Under the pieces are notes generated by a model. That model saw only the letters and a program-made list of their open reading frames with translations. It did no database searches and was not told the DNA's origin. Both the position numbers and the translations under genes were made by a program. Shown here one piece after another: positions 35,597 through 43,691 of a stretch of 44,501 nucleotides of DNA. Location: positions 1 to 44,501 of the forward strand of contig CAMCUD010000035.1 in assembly GCA_945878865.1 (NCBI GenBank), in the 5' to 3' direction. The first letter of the stretch is position 1. Each line of letters starts with the position of its first letter. The stretch is from Bifidobacterium breve (GTDB lineage Bacteria; Actinomycetota; Thermoleophilia; Solirubrobacterales; Solirubrobacteraceae).

Positions 35597-36985
35597 ATGT
35601 CCTCGATGCGGACGGGGCTCGCCGTGGCAGGGATCGCCGTCACCGCGCTCTTGGGCGCCGGCGCCCCGGCCCGCAGCGCCGTGACGGCGCCCCAGGCCGC
35701 CGCGCTTGGCACGCAGGCGTACGTCTACGGCTTCCCGCTCATGGAGTTCCTGCGGGTGCGCGCGACGGCCACGAGCGTGCCGTGCCCGACCTCCACGGCG
35801 GAGGCTCCGGTGAATGCCCTCGGAATCGCCGCGGGCTTCCCGGGGCCCCAGGACCGCACCGTCGTCCAGCCGAACGTCGACACCCTCTACGCCGTCGCGC
35901 AGCTCGACCTGGGCGCCGGCCCGGTCGTCCTCGGCCACCCCGACATGGGCGACCGCTACTTCGTCTTCCAGTTCCTCGACCCGTACACGAACACCGTCGC
36001 GTACGTGGGCCAGCGGACGACCGGCGCGTCGGCCGGCCGCTTCGCCATCACCTGGAGCGGGGGCCCGGGAGCGGCGCCCGCCGGCACGACGCCGGTCGTC
36101 GTGCCCTCGCGTCGTATCTGGATGATCGGCCGCGTGCTCGCGACCGACTCCGCCGACCAGCTCGCCGCGCGGGCGCTCATGCGCCGGTTCACGCTCACCC
36201 CGCCGGGCGGCGCGACGCCGGACCCCGACTGCGAGCACCAGCCGCCCGTGCCCGCGCCTCGACGCACAGGCATCGACTTCCTCGACGGCCTGAGCGCCGC
36301 GATGGAGGACAACCCGCCGCCCGCGCGCGACGCGGCGTTCCTCCAGCGATTCACAGCGATCGGCGTAGGCCCGGGCCGGCGTGTCGGGCAGGCCCGGCTG
36401 GGCCCCGTCGTCCGCGCCGTGCTCAGCCGCGCCGTCACGGCGACCGACCACGCCATGCCGAAGCTCGTCGAGGCCCAGCAGTTCCGCGGGGCGCTGGCGC
36501 GACGCGGCTGGATGGTCCCTCCGGCGAACATCGGCGACTACGGCCGGGACTACGTGACCCGCGCGGGCGTGGCCGAGGTCGGCCTCGGGGCGAACACCCC
36601 CGAGGAGGCCGCCTACTCCACCGCCCAGCTCGATGTCCGCGGGCGCCGGCTCGACGGCCGCCGAACGTACGCGCTGCGGTTCGGGCCCGGCCAGGAGCCG
36701 CCCGCGGGCGCGTTCTGGTCGCTCACCCTCTACAACGAGGCCGGGGTCCTCGCCGACGTCCCCGAGGACCGGCACGCGATCGGCAGCAGCCGCCCCGGGC
36801 TGCACCGGCGCCCGGACGGCTCCATCGCCGTGGTGTTCAGCCGCGAGCGGCCTTCCGCGCCGGACGTGAACTGGCTGCCCACGCCGCGGGGCCGCTTCCT
36901 CGTCACCCTGCGGATCTACCGTCCCGGCCCCTCGGTGCTCTCCGGCGCCTGGCGGCCGCCGGGCATCGAGCCGGCCGCCGGCTGA
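35597..36985 (+). CDS. Secreted DUF1254/DUF1214-type protein
   Basis: 462 residues from ATG at 35597; ATG 35588 and 35606 are alternatives. Signal peptide to about residue 28 (hydrophobic stretch, ARSA). The N-terminal domain shows DUF1254 features (YVYGFPLMEFLRV, VVQPNVDTLYAVAQLDL, DRYFVFQFLDPYTN) and the C-terminal domain DUF1214 features (FWSLTLYNEAGVLADVPEDRHAIG, WLPTPRGRFLVTLRIYRP). Such proteins are exported and widespread, without a settled biochemical role. It has a short arginine-rich stretch in the middle. Preceded by the strong palindrome; no partner gene recognised. Confidence 0.85.
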   Translation: MSSMRTGLAVAGIAVTALLGAGAPARSAVTAPQAAALGTQAYVYGFPLMEFLRVRATATSVPCPTSTAEAPVNALGIAAGFPGPQDRTVVQPNVDTLYAVAQLDLGAGPVVLGHPDMGDRYFVFQFLDPYTNTVAYVGQRTTGASAGRFAITWSGGPGAAPAGTTPVVVPSRRIWMIGRVLATDSADQLAARALMRRFTLTPPGGATPDPDCEHQPPVPAPRRTGIDFLDGLSAAMEDNPPPARDAAFLQRFTAIGVGPGRRVGQARLGPVVRAVLSRAVTATDHAMPKLVEAQQFRGALARRGWMVPPANIGDYGRDYVTRAGVAEVGLGANTPEEAAYSTAQLDVRGRRLDGRRTYALRFGPGQEPPAGAFWSLTLYNEAGVLADVPEDRHAIGSSRPGLHRRPDGSIAVVFSRERPSAPDVNWLPTPRGRFLVTLRIYRPGPSVLSGAWRPPGIEPAAG

Positions 36986-37090
36986 CCACACCGCCCGACC
37001 TGATTGACGGCACGTCACTAGCATCCCCCGGCGGCGCCACGACCCGGCGCCGCAGGAGACGCCGGGGCGGGGTGGCGCACCCAACCACGC

Positions 37091-37113
37091 GGCGCGGCCC
37101 GACTGGCCGCGCC
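37091..37113 (+). promoter_or_regulatory. GC-rich leader hairpin upstream of sucC
   Basis: GGCGCGGCC (37091-37099)/GGCCGCGCC (37105-37113), loop of 5 nt, ending 19 nt before the sucC ATG. The ~145-bp gap from 36986 also carries a GCGGCGCC/GGCGCCGC pair near 37035-37055. A TTGACG and TAGCAT occur around 37013-37028, but not at standard spacing. Transcript start is uncertain. Confidence 0.35.
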
Positions 37114-37132
37114 CCCAAACCCGAAACGGCAC

Positions 37133-38281
37133 ATGGACCTGCTCGAATATCAAGGCAAGCAGCTGTTCGCCCGCCACGGCCTGGAGATCTCGGAGGGTCG
37201 TGCAGTCACGACCGTCGAGGACGCCGTCGCGGCCGCGAACGAACTCGGTTATCCCGTCGTCGTCAAGGCCCAGGTGCTGGTCGGCGGCCGCGGCAAGGCC
37301 GGCGGCGTCAAGCTGGCCGGTGACGAGGCCGAGGCGCGCGAGCACGCGACGAACATCCTCGGCCTGGACATCAAGGGCCACATCGTCCACACCCTGTGGA
37401 TCGAGAAGGCGTCGGACATCGAGACCGAGTACTACGCCTCGGTGCTTCTCGACCGGTCGGCGAAGAAGCCGCTCGTGATGTTCAGCCTCGAGGGCGGCGT
37501 GGACATCGAGGAGGTCGCCGAGAAGACCCCCGAGAAGCTCATCAAGCGCAACGTCGACCCGCTCGTCGGCCTGACGAAGGACGAGGCGCTCGAGATCGTC
37601 AAGACCGCTGGTGTGCCCGACGACGTCCAGGACGGCGTCGCCGGCATCCTCGTCGCGCTCTACGAGGTGTGGATCGAAGAGGACGCCACCCTCGCCGAGA
37701 TCAACCCGCTCATCATCACGCCGGACCGCAAGGCGAAGGCGCTCGACGCGAAGGTGTCGCTCGACGAGAGCGCGCTGTTCCGTCACAAGGAGAACGCCGA
37801 GCTGCGCTACACGCAGGGCGAGGACGAGCAGGAGAAGACCGCGCGCGAGAAGGGCATCACGTACGTGGCGCTCGATGGCGACATCGGCATCCTCGGCAAC
37901 GGCGCGGGCCTCGTCATGAGCACGCTCGACGTCGTCGCCCAGGCCGGCGGCTCCCCCGCCAACTTCCTGGACGCCGGCGGCGGATCGGACGCCGACAAGA
38001 TCACCGAAGCCACGCAGGTGATCCTGAGCAACCCGAACGTCAAGGCCGTCCTGTTCAACATCTTCGGCGGCATCACCCGCTGCGACGAGGTGGCGAACGG
38101 CCTGGTCGAGGCGTTCAACCGGCTGAAGCCGACCGTCCCGTTCGTCGTCCGCCTGGACGGCACGAACGACGTCGCGGGCCGCGAGATCCTCGAGAAGGCC
38201 GCGCTGCCCAACGTGTACCCCGCCAAGACGATGCTGGGCGCGGCCGAGCAGGTCGTCGCGCTCGCCAAGGAGAACAGCTGA
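37133..38281 (+). CDS. sucC: Succinyl-CoA ligase (ADP-forming) beta subunit
   Basis: 382 residues, normal family length. Begins [19 protein letters not shown]-grasp domain with [18 protein letters not shown], then the C-terminal CoA-ligase domain with [24 protein letters not shown] and [16 protein letters not shown]. Works with the alpha subunit in the TCA cycle, converting succinyl-CoA to succinate with ATP formation. The stop TGA overlaps the ATG of sucD by one base. Confidence 0.96.
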   Translation: MDLLEYQGKQLFARHGLEISEGRAVTTVEDAVAAANELGYPVVVKAQVLVGGRGKAGGVKLAGDEAEAREHATNILGLDIKGHIVHTLWIEKASDIETEYYASVLLDRSAKKPLVMFSLEGGVDIEEVAEKTPEKLIKRNVDPLVGLTKDEALEIVKTAGVPDDVQDGVAGILVALYEVWIEEDATLAEINPLIITPDRKAKALDAKVSLDESALFRHKENAELRYTQGEDEQEKTAREKGITYVALDGDIGILGNGAGLVMSTLDVVAQAGGSPANFLDAGGGSDADKITEATQVILSNPNVKAVLFNIFGGITRCDEVANGLVEAFNRLKPTVPFVVRLDGTNDVAGREILEKAALPNVYPAKTMLGAAEQVVALAKENS

Positions 38282-39159
38282 TGTCCGTCCTCGTTGGCAA
38301 CGACACGAAGCTCGCCGTCGCCGGCATCACCGGTCGCGAGGGCTCGTTCCACACGCTGAACAACCGCAAGTACGGCACGAACGTCGTCGGCGGCATCAAC
38401 CCGAAGAAGGCCGGGGAGAACGTCGAGGGCATCCCGGTCTTCGCCGACTGGGAGACGACCGTCAAGGAGACGGGCGCGAACACGGCGATGATCTTCGTCC
38501 CGCCGCCCTTCGCGGCCGCGTCGGCCCTCGAGGCCGCCGCCGCGGGCGTCGAGGTCGTGATCATCATCACCGAGGGCATCCCCGCCCACGACGAGCTCAA
38601 GCTCTACAACCAGGTCAAGCGCGACTACCCGAACACGCGACTGGTCGGCCCGAACTGCCCGGGCATCCTGTCGCCAGGCAAGGCGAACGTCGGCATCATC
38701 CCGGCGTCCTTCTTCAAGGAGGGCAACGTCGGCGTGGTGTCGCGCTCGGGCACGCTGACGTACCAGATCGGCAACGAGCTGGCCCAGAAGGGCTTCGGCA
38801 ACTCGAGCATCGTCGGCATCGGCGGCGACCCGGTCCCGGGCTCGTCGTTCGTCGACATCATCGAGCTGTTCGAGCAGGACGACCAGACCGAGCTCATCGT
38901 GATGAGCGGCGAGATCGGCGGCTCGGCCGAGGAGGAAGCGGCCGAGTACATCGCCGAGAACGTCAAGAAGCCGGTCGTCGCGTACATCGCGGGCTTCACC
39001 GCCCCGGCGGGCAAGCAGATGGGCCACGCCGGCGCGATCGTCTCGGGCTCGGCGGGCACCGCCAAGGCCAAGCAGGAGGCGCTGGAGGCCAAGGGCGTCC
39101 GGGTCGGCCGCACCCCGACGGAGACCGCCGAGATCGCCATGGAGATCATCGGCGCGTAA
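38281..39159 (+). CDS. sucD: Succinyl-CoA ligase alpha subunit
   Basis: 292 residues. CoA-binding N-domain ([25 protein letters not shown]), the [12 protein letters not shown] segment, and the phosphohistidine loop [14 protein letters not shown] with H249. Coupled to sucC by a 1-bp overlap and closed by a strong hairpin. Ordinary, complete TCA-cycle subunit. Confidence 0.96.
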   Translation: MSVLVGNDTKLAVAGITGREGSFHTLNNRKYGTNVVGGINPKKAGENVEGIPVFADWETTVKETGANTAMIFVPPPFAAASALEAAAAGVEVVIIITEGIPAHDELKLYNQVKRDYPNTRLVGPNCPGILSPGKANVGIIPASFFKEGNVGVVSRSGTLTYQIGNELAQKGFGNSSIVGIGGDPVPGSSFVDIIELFEQDDQTELIVMSGEIGGSAEEEAAEYIAENVKKPVVAYIAGFTAPAGKQMGHAGAIVSGSAGTAKAKQEALEAKGVRVGRTPTETAEIAMEIIGA

Positions 39160-39171
39160 GCACTCACGCGA

Positions 39172-39198
39172 GCGGCGGGGCGCCACGCGCCCCGCCGC
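39172..39198 (+). terminator. Terminator of sucCD
   Basis: Perfect 12-bp arms GCGGCGGGGCGC (39172-39183)/GCGCCCCGCCGC (39187-39198) with a 3-nt loop, 12 bp after the sucD stop. No T-tract. Confidence 0.7.
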
Positions 39199-39206
39199 AT
39201 CGCCCC

Positions 39207-39292
39207 GAGCCAGGGCATCCTGTCCTGGTTGCTCAAGGCTCTTCTTCAGGGTCCGATAGCCCGGCTGGGAGGTTGTCCTTCCGGGGACCCTG
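39207..39292 (+). ncRNA. Unassigned structured leader upstream of chemoreceptor-like gene
   Basis: Hairpin 1: CCAGG (39210-39214)/CCTGG (39224-39228) with flanking GAG/CTC. Hairpin 2: CAGGGTCC (39247-39254)/GGACCCTG (39285-39292), enclosing an asymmetric loop GATAGCCCGGCT (39255-39266) and an inner GGGAGG (39267-39272)/CCTTCC (39277-39282) stem with a TTGT loop. A bulged two-hairpin leader before a chemotaxis-type gene invites a riboswitch idea (c-di-GMP class suspected), but I cannot match a known consensus, and transcription of the region is assumed. Confidence 0.35.
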
Positions 39293-39356
39293 GTTCTGGG
39301 GACTCGGCGGCACGCCTTGGTCTCACCACCACCGCGCCCCCACCAAGGAGAGCCGT

Positions 39357-40550
39357 ATGCGTACCCTGTCCCGGCGTCCCAGCGCCGACGTCGCGCCCGC
39401 GTTCGACGCGGATCTGCTGCACCAGCTCGAAGGCCGCCTTCGCAGCCTCGACGAGCACTGCCTCAACGGCCTGGTCGACGGCCTGGCCGCCGCGGCGGAC
39501 GGCGACCTCACGGTCGAGGTCCGTCCCGTCACGACGCCGATCGACGCCGACCACGCGGGTGACCTCACCGCGATCATCGAGCTGTTCAACTCGATGCTCG
39601 GCAAGGCCCAGGCGGCAATCGAGGGCTATGAGACGCTGCGCGCCCAGCTGCGCAGCGCCCTCGGTGACCACTCCTGCCTCGACGATCTTCAGGACCGCCT
39701 GACGAGCCTCAGCGACCACTGCCTCACCGGCCTGGGCGCCGGCCTCGACGCCATGACCCAGGGCGACCTGACCGTCGCCGCCGACCCGGTCACCGAGCCG
39801 TTGCTCGCCGCACCCGGCGAGGAGCTCGGCCAGCTCGGCGAGGTCTTCAACGTCATGCTGGGCCGCGCGCAGGGCGGCCTGCGGGCGTACAACACGACGC
39901 GCGCGCAGCTCGCCGACATGATCGGCCAGATCGGCCGCACGGCCGGCGATGTCGCGTCGGCCTCCGAGCAGATGTCGACGAGCGCCGAGCAGACCGGCAG
40001 CGCGATCGGCGAGATCGCTCAGGCCACCACGGATCTGGCAACCGGGGCCGCGCGGCAGGTGCAGCTCATCGAGACCGTCCACGAGTCGGCCGAGGGCGCC
40101 GCGGACCTGTCCGACAAGGCGAGCACCCTCGCCGAGGAGGGCATCGCCCTGACGGACCGGATCGCGTCGATCGCCGACCAGACGAACCTGCTCGCGCTCA
40201 ACGCCGCGATCGAAGCGGCGCGCGCCGGCGAGCACGGCCGCGGGTTCGCCGTGGTCGCCGAGGAGGTGCGAACGCTCGCCGAGTCCGCGTCGGCCACCGT
40301 GCAGGAGACCGAGCGCGCGTTCACCGCGCTGTCGGAGAGCGTGCGGGACGTGACCGGCCGGGTCGGGCACATGCGCGACGCGATCGGCGAGGTCCGCCAC
40401 GTCGCCGAGGAGGCCAGCGCCACGAGCGAGCAGGTGTCCGCGTCGACGGAGCAGTCGAGCGCGACCACGCAGGAGGTCGCGGCCTCCAGCGTCTCGCTCG
40501 CGCAGCGGGCGCAGGAGCTCGACGCGCTCGTGGGCCGGTTCACCGTCTGA
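39357..40550 (+). CDS. Soluble methyl-accepting chemotaxis-like protein with duplicated HAMP-like domain
   Basis: 397 residues from ATG with AAGGAG (39345-39350). No membrane span or signal peptide, so cytoplasmic. Residues 24-110 and 111-195 are a tandem duplication: each starts LxxRLxSLxxHCLxGL, has GDLTV near position 27, and ends FNxMLGxAQ...YxTxRAQL, resembling HAMP-type signal converters. Residues 196-397 form the coiled-coil signalling domain with hairpin tip [20 protein letters not shown] and [12 protein letters not shown]. The input may reach it through a partner or by the HAMP units. No che gene lies in the window. A terminator follows. Confidence 0.87.
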   Translation: MRTLSRRPSADVAPAFDADLLHQLEGRLRSLDEHCLNGLVDGLAAAADGDLTVEVRPVTTPIDADHAGDLTAIIELFNSMLGKAQAAIEGYETLRAQLRSALGDHSCLDDLQDRLTSLSDHCLTGLGAGLDAMTQGDLTVAADPVTEPLLAAPGEELGQLGEVFNVMLGRAQGGLRAYNTTRAQLADMIGQIGRTAGDVASASEQMSTSAEQTGSAIGEIAQATTDLATGAARQVQLIETVHESAEGAADLSDKASTLAEEGIALTDRIASIADQTNLLALNAAIEAARAGEHGRGFAVVAEEVRTLAESASATVQETERAFTALSESVRDVTGRVGHMRDAIGEVRHVAEEASATSEQVSASTEQSSATTQEVAASSVSLAQRAQELDALVGRFTV

Positions 40551-40568
40551 CCCTCCCAAGAATCGGGG

Positions 40569-40606
40569 ACGTGGTTTCTCCGCGGACTTCTGCGGAGAAA
40601 CCGCGT
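40569..40606 (+). terminator. Terminator after chemoreceptor-like gene
   Basis: 15-bp arms ACGTGGTTTCTCCGC (40569-40583)/GCGGAGAAACCGCGT (40592-40606), one T-G wobble, 8-nt loop. The remaining gap to 40783 has a possible TTGACG near 40681 but no convincing promoter and no small gene that I can see. Confidence 0.7.
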
Positions 40607-40783
40607 ACCGGTGCGCTGCGTCCCATGGCTCCGCGTGTCTGGCGGTACTGTTCGCGCGCGAGTTGTCTGCCGGGGCCGCGTTGACGTGGAACTGGCCGGG
40701 GGAGCGTGTGCGTGAGGGGTCGTGCCTCGTGATCCCGCGCGCGCCCCTACCCGTACGAGGCGTGAAGACCACGAAGGGATGAC

Positions 40784-41146
40784 GTGTCGGTCACGGACGA
40801 TTTCCTCCCCGGCGGCGAGCTCGCCGCGGAGATCTCGACAACGGTGGTTCGGGTGCTGGCGCGCTACGCGGGCCGAGGCCCCACGAAGGCCCGGACCTAC
40901 CGCGGTCCGGACGTCGTCGCGGTCGTGTTGGAAGAGGCGCTGACGCAGGGCGAGCAGACCCTCGTCGACCACGGCCGCCCCGAGCTGGCGCGAGATGCGC
41001 GCCATGCGCTGCAGGGGGCCGCGCGCGACGATCTCGTCGCCGAGATCGAGCGGCTCATGTGCCGGAAGGTGCGCGCGTACCTCAGCGCGGCGGAGGTCCA
41101 GCCCGACGTGGCGGTCCTGACCTTCCTGCTCGAGCCGGAAGCCTGA
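40784..41146 (+). CDS. DUF2294/MpsC-family small protein
   Basis: 120 residues from GTG preceded by GAAGGGA. The GRGPTKARTYRGPDVVAVVL segment, EALTQGEQTLVDHGRPELAR and a terminal CRKVRAYLSAAEVQPDVAVLTFLLEP fit the DUF2294 family, renamed after the MpsC protein of a proposed Na+-translocating membrane-potential system. It has no membrane span itself. It follows the soluble chemoreceptor-like gene after a terminator, and the next gene has its own operator, so it is probably a single-gene unit. Biochemical role is not established. Confidence 0.75.
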   Translation: MSVTDDFLPGGELAAEISTTVVRVLARYAGRGPTKARTYRGPDVVAVVLEEALTQGEQTLVDHGRPELARDARHALQGAARDDLVAEIERLMCRKVRAYLSAAEVQPDVAVLTFLLEPEA

Positions 41147-41152
41147 TCGGCA

Positions 41153-41180
41153 GCGCATCCTACGCATCAGTAGGATGCGC
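41153..41180. promoter_or_regulatory. Perfect palindrome overlapping the -10 of the oxidoreductase gene
   Basis: GCGCATCCTAC (41153-41163), GCATCA, GTAGGATGCGC (41170-41180): 11-bp arms, 6-nt spacer. The right arm contains TAGGAT (41171-41176), 8 nt before ATG 41185. Strong candidate repressor operator; it also lies 7 bp after the preceding stop and could double as a terminator. Confidence 0.6.
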
Positions 41181-41184
41181 GGCG

Positions 41185-42411
41185 ATGCCCGACATCTCGT
41201 CACCGCTCACGCTCCCGTGCGGCGTCGACCTGCCGAACCGCCTCGCCAAGTCGGCGATGAGCGAGCAGCTGGGCGACGTCCTGACCAACGCGCCGACCGA
41301 TCGCCTGACCCGCCTGTACGAGCGCTGGTCGGCCGGCGGCTCCGGCCTGCTCGTCACGGGCAACGTCATGGTCGACCGCAGCGCGCTCGGCGAGCCGCGC
41401 AACGTCGTCGTCGACGACGAGCGCGACATGGAGGCCTTGCGCGCGTGGGCCGAGGCGTCCACCCGAAACGGCACCCAGGCCTGGGTGCAGCTCAACCACC
41501 CCGGCCGCCAGACGCCGCGGCTGCTCAGCCGCCGTCCCGTCGCGCCCTCGGCCGTGCCGATCGCCGGGATGAAGCCGGCGTTCGCCACGCCGCGCGCGCT
41601 GACCGACGGCGAGATCTACGCGATCATCGAGCGCTTCGCGCGCGCGGCGGACATCGTGGTCCGGGCCGGCTTCACCGGCGTGCAGATCCACGGCGCCCAC
41701 GGCTACCTCGTCAGCCAGTTCCTCTCCCCGCTGACCAACCGGCGCCAGGACGCGTGGGGAGGCGACCCGGAGCGCCGGCGGCGCTTCCTCGTCGAGCTCG
41801 TCCGTGCGATCCGTGACGAGATCGGTGCCCAGATCCCGCTCGGCGTCAAGCTCAACAGCGCGGACTTCCAGCGGGGCGGCTTCAGCGAGGACGAGTCGAT
41901 GGCGGTCGTCGAGACACTCGAGGCCGAGGGCGTCGACCTCCTGGAGATCTCCGGCGGGACGTACGAGCGGGCGGCGATGGTCGGCGATCTCGCCGAGCAG
42001 CGCCAGAGCACCCGTGAGCGCGAGGCCTACTTCCTCGAGTATGCGCGCAAGGTCCGCGAGCGCACCCGCATGCCGCTCATGCTCACCGGCGGGCTTCGCA
42101 GCGCCGCGGCGATGAACGCGGTGCTCGACGAGGGCGCCGTCGACGTCATCGGAATCGGCCGCCCGATGGCCGTCGAACCCGAGCTGCCCGCGGCGCTCAT
42201 GTCGGGCGCGCTGGCGGCCAGCGGCGACCGCCCGCAGCGCATCGGCATCAAGCGCGCCGACGCGCTGTGCGATCTGTACTGGCACACGCAGCAGCTCTGG
42301 CGCCTCGGCGACGGGCTCGAGCCCGACCCGGCGCGCAGTCCGCGCGCCGCGCTCATGTCCTGGGCCGTGGTCACGACCCAGGACGGCGCGCGCAGGCTCC
42401 TCAAGCGGTGA
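41185..42411 (+). CDS. NADH:flavin oxidoreductase, Old Yellow Enzyme family
   Basis: 408 residues. TIM-barrel FMN enzyme of the OYE class: substrate-loop QLNHPGRQ, the IHGAHGYLVSQFLSP signature with NRRQDAWGGDPERRRRF, then GVKLNSADFQRGG and the phosphate-binding GGLRSAAAMNAVL/VDVIGIGRP. No C-terminal iron-sulfur/NAD domain, so it is a single-domain ene-reductase-like protein. Substrate unknown. It overlaps the converging MFS gene by 11 bp. The operator upstream suggests inducible expression. Confidence 0.9.
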   Translation: MPDISSPLTLPCGVDLPNRLAKSAMSEQLGDVLTNAPTDRLTRLYERWSAGGSGLLVTGNVMVDRSALGEPRNVVVDDERDMEALRAWAEASTRNGTQAWVQLNHPGRQTPRLLSRRPVAPSAVPIAGMKPAFATPRALTDGEIYAIIERFARAADIVVRAGFTGVQIHGAHGYLVSQFLSPLTNRRQDAWGGDPERRRRFLVELVRAIRDEIGAQIPLGVKLNSADFQRGGFSEDESMAVVETLEAEGVDLLEISGGTYERAAMVGDLAEQRQSTREREAYFLEYARKVRERTRMPLMLTGGLRSAAAMNAVLDEGAVDVIGIGRPMAVEPELPAALMSGALAASGDRPQRIGIKRADALCDLYWHTQQLWRLGDGLEPDPARSPRAALMSWAVVTTQDGARRLLKR

Positions 42412-43609
42412 CCGCGCGCGGCGCCCGCGCGCCGCGCAGCAGCGCCGAGGTGGCCAGCACCCCGGTCATCAGCAGACCGGCGAAGAGCGTGAGGCTCGTG
42501 TCGGCGGCGAGCTCCTGGGTGAGGAGCCCCAGGCCGATCACCGGGATCGCGAGCCCGATATAGCCCGCGAGGAAGATCGCGGCGAGCGCCTCGGCACGCT
42601 CCTCCGGCGGCGCCAGCGCCGCCGCCGTCCCCAGGCCGCCCTTCAGCGTGAGCCCCGCCCCGGCGCCGCTCACGGCGCCTCCGCCCAGGAAGACGGCCAG
42701 GCTCGGCAGCCACACGGCGAGGATGAGCAGCGCGGGCCCTGCGAGCATTGCGGCGAGCCCTGCTCCGAGCACCGCGCGCGGCGGCCGGGTGCCCGCGAGC
42801 ACCTGGGCGGTCGCCGCCGACGCGAAGACGACGAACACCGCCGCGCCGGCGAGCGCCCGCGAGGTGTGGTGCAGCGTCCCGGCGATGAACGCGGGCGCGA
42901 GGGACGTGAACAGGCCGAGCAGCGCGAAGCCGATGAAGGCCGCGAGCGCGGCGGCGGCGAACGCCTGGCGCCCCTCGGGCGGGACCGTCGCCCGCTGCGG
43001 GCGATAGGCGGGCGCCGGCCGGACGGCCGGGTGGGTCTCGGGGACGAGCGCGACGAGCACCGCGGCGATCGCGAGCGCGGCGAGAGCGACGACGTACGGC
43101 GTCGTCAGGGGACCGGCGACCCACTGGGCGAGGATGCCGCCGACGAGCGGGCCGAGACCGATCCCGCCGAGGTTCGCCGCCGTCGCGATCGCCTGCGCCC
43201 GATGAGGGCTGGCGCCCGGCTGGGCGTGGAGCTCCATGAGCCATGCCGTCGCCGTCGCAGTCACCGCGCCGACGCCGAGCCCCCCGATGAAGCGCGCGGC
43301 GAGCAGCCCGGGCAGCTCTGGCCACAGCAGGAATGTGGCCGCGCTGGCGAGGTTCAAGCCGATCGCGGCGAGCATGAGCGGCCGGCGTCCGTGGACGTCG
43401 GAGAGGTGCCCGGCGAGGAAGAGGCTGAGCGTCACGCCGACCGCGTAGGCGGCGAAGATGACGGTGATCGTCAGGGCCGAGAAGCCGTCGCGCGCCTGGT
43501 AGAGGACGTAGAGCGGCGTGGGGATGGCGGAGAACGCCATGACGGTGAGGAACGCGTACGCCACCGCGGCGATGGCGGGGCGACGGCCGGTGAGCAGCGC
43601 AGTGGGCAT
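42401..43609 (-). CDS. MFS transporter
   Basis: 402 residues with about 12 hydrophobic spans; the loop between helices 2 and 3 is GHLSDVHGRRPLML, the MFS motif A. A drug/metabolite exporter of the major facilitator superfamily is the likely call; substrate not assigned. ATG at 43609 lies 6 nt after GATGCT (minus, 43616-43621), which is 17 nt from a TTGCGA -35 (minus, 43639-43644). It faces a LysR gene that probably controls it. Confidence 0.88.
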   Translation of the reverse strand: MPTALLTGRRPAIAAVAYAFLTVMAFSAIPTPLYVLYQARDGFSALTITVIFAAYAVGVTLSLFLAGHLSDVHGRRPLMLAAIGLNLASAATFLLWPELPGLLAARFIGGLGVGAVTATATAWLMELHAQPGASPHRAQAIATAANLGGIGLGPLVGGILAQWVAGPLTTPYVVALAALAIAAVLVALVPETHPAVRPAPAYRPQRATVPPEGRQAFAAAALAAFIGFALLGLFTSLAPAFIAGTLHHTSRALAGAAVFVVFASAATAQVLAGTRPPRAVLGAGLAAMLAGPALLILAVWLPSLAVFLGGGAVSGAGAGLTLKGGLGTAAALAPPEERAEALAAIFLAGYIGLAIPVIGLGLLTQELAADTSLTLFAGLLMTGVLATSALLRGARAPRAVTA

Positions 43610-43631
43610 GGAGGAAGCATCCGTCCGCGAG

Positions 43632-43685
43632 CCATCACTCGCAACGCAAGTTTGCGATGTCTTCCATCACAGTTCGCGATACCTT
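43632..43685. promoter_or_regulatory. LysR-type operator region between MFS and lysR genes
   Basis: Palindrome TCGCAA (43639-43644), 7 nt, TTGCGA (43652-43657) fits the LysR T-N11-A layout and overlaps the MFS -35. CCATCAC occurs twice in direct orientation at 43632 and 43664, 32 bp (about three helical turns) apart. TACCTT (43680-43685) is 6 nt before the lysR GTG. Confidence 0.5.
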
Positions 43686-43691
43686 CACCAC

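Noticed and set aside
39207-39292. Definite c-di-GMP riboswitch call
   Set aside because: The GCAAAGCC-type core and GAAA tetraloop of the class I motif are not visible; kept only as an unassigned structured leader.
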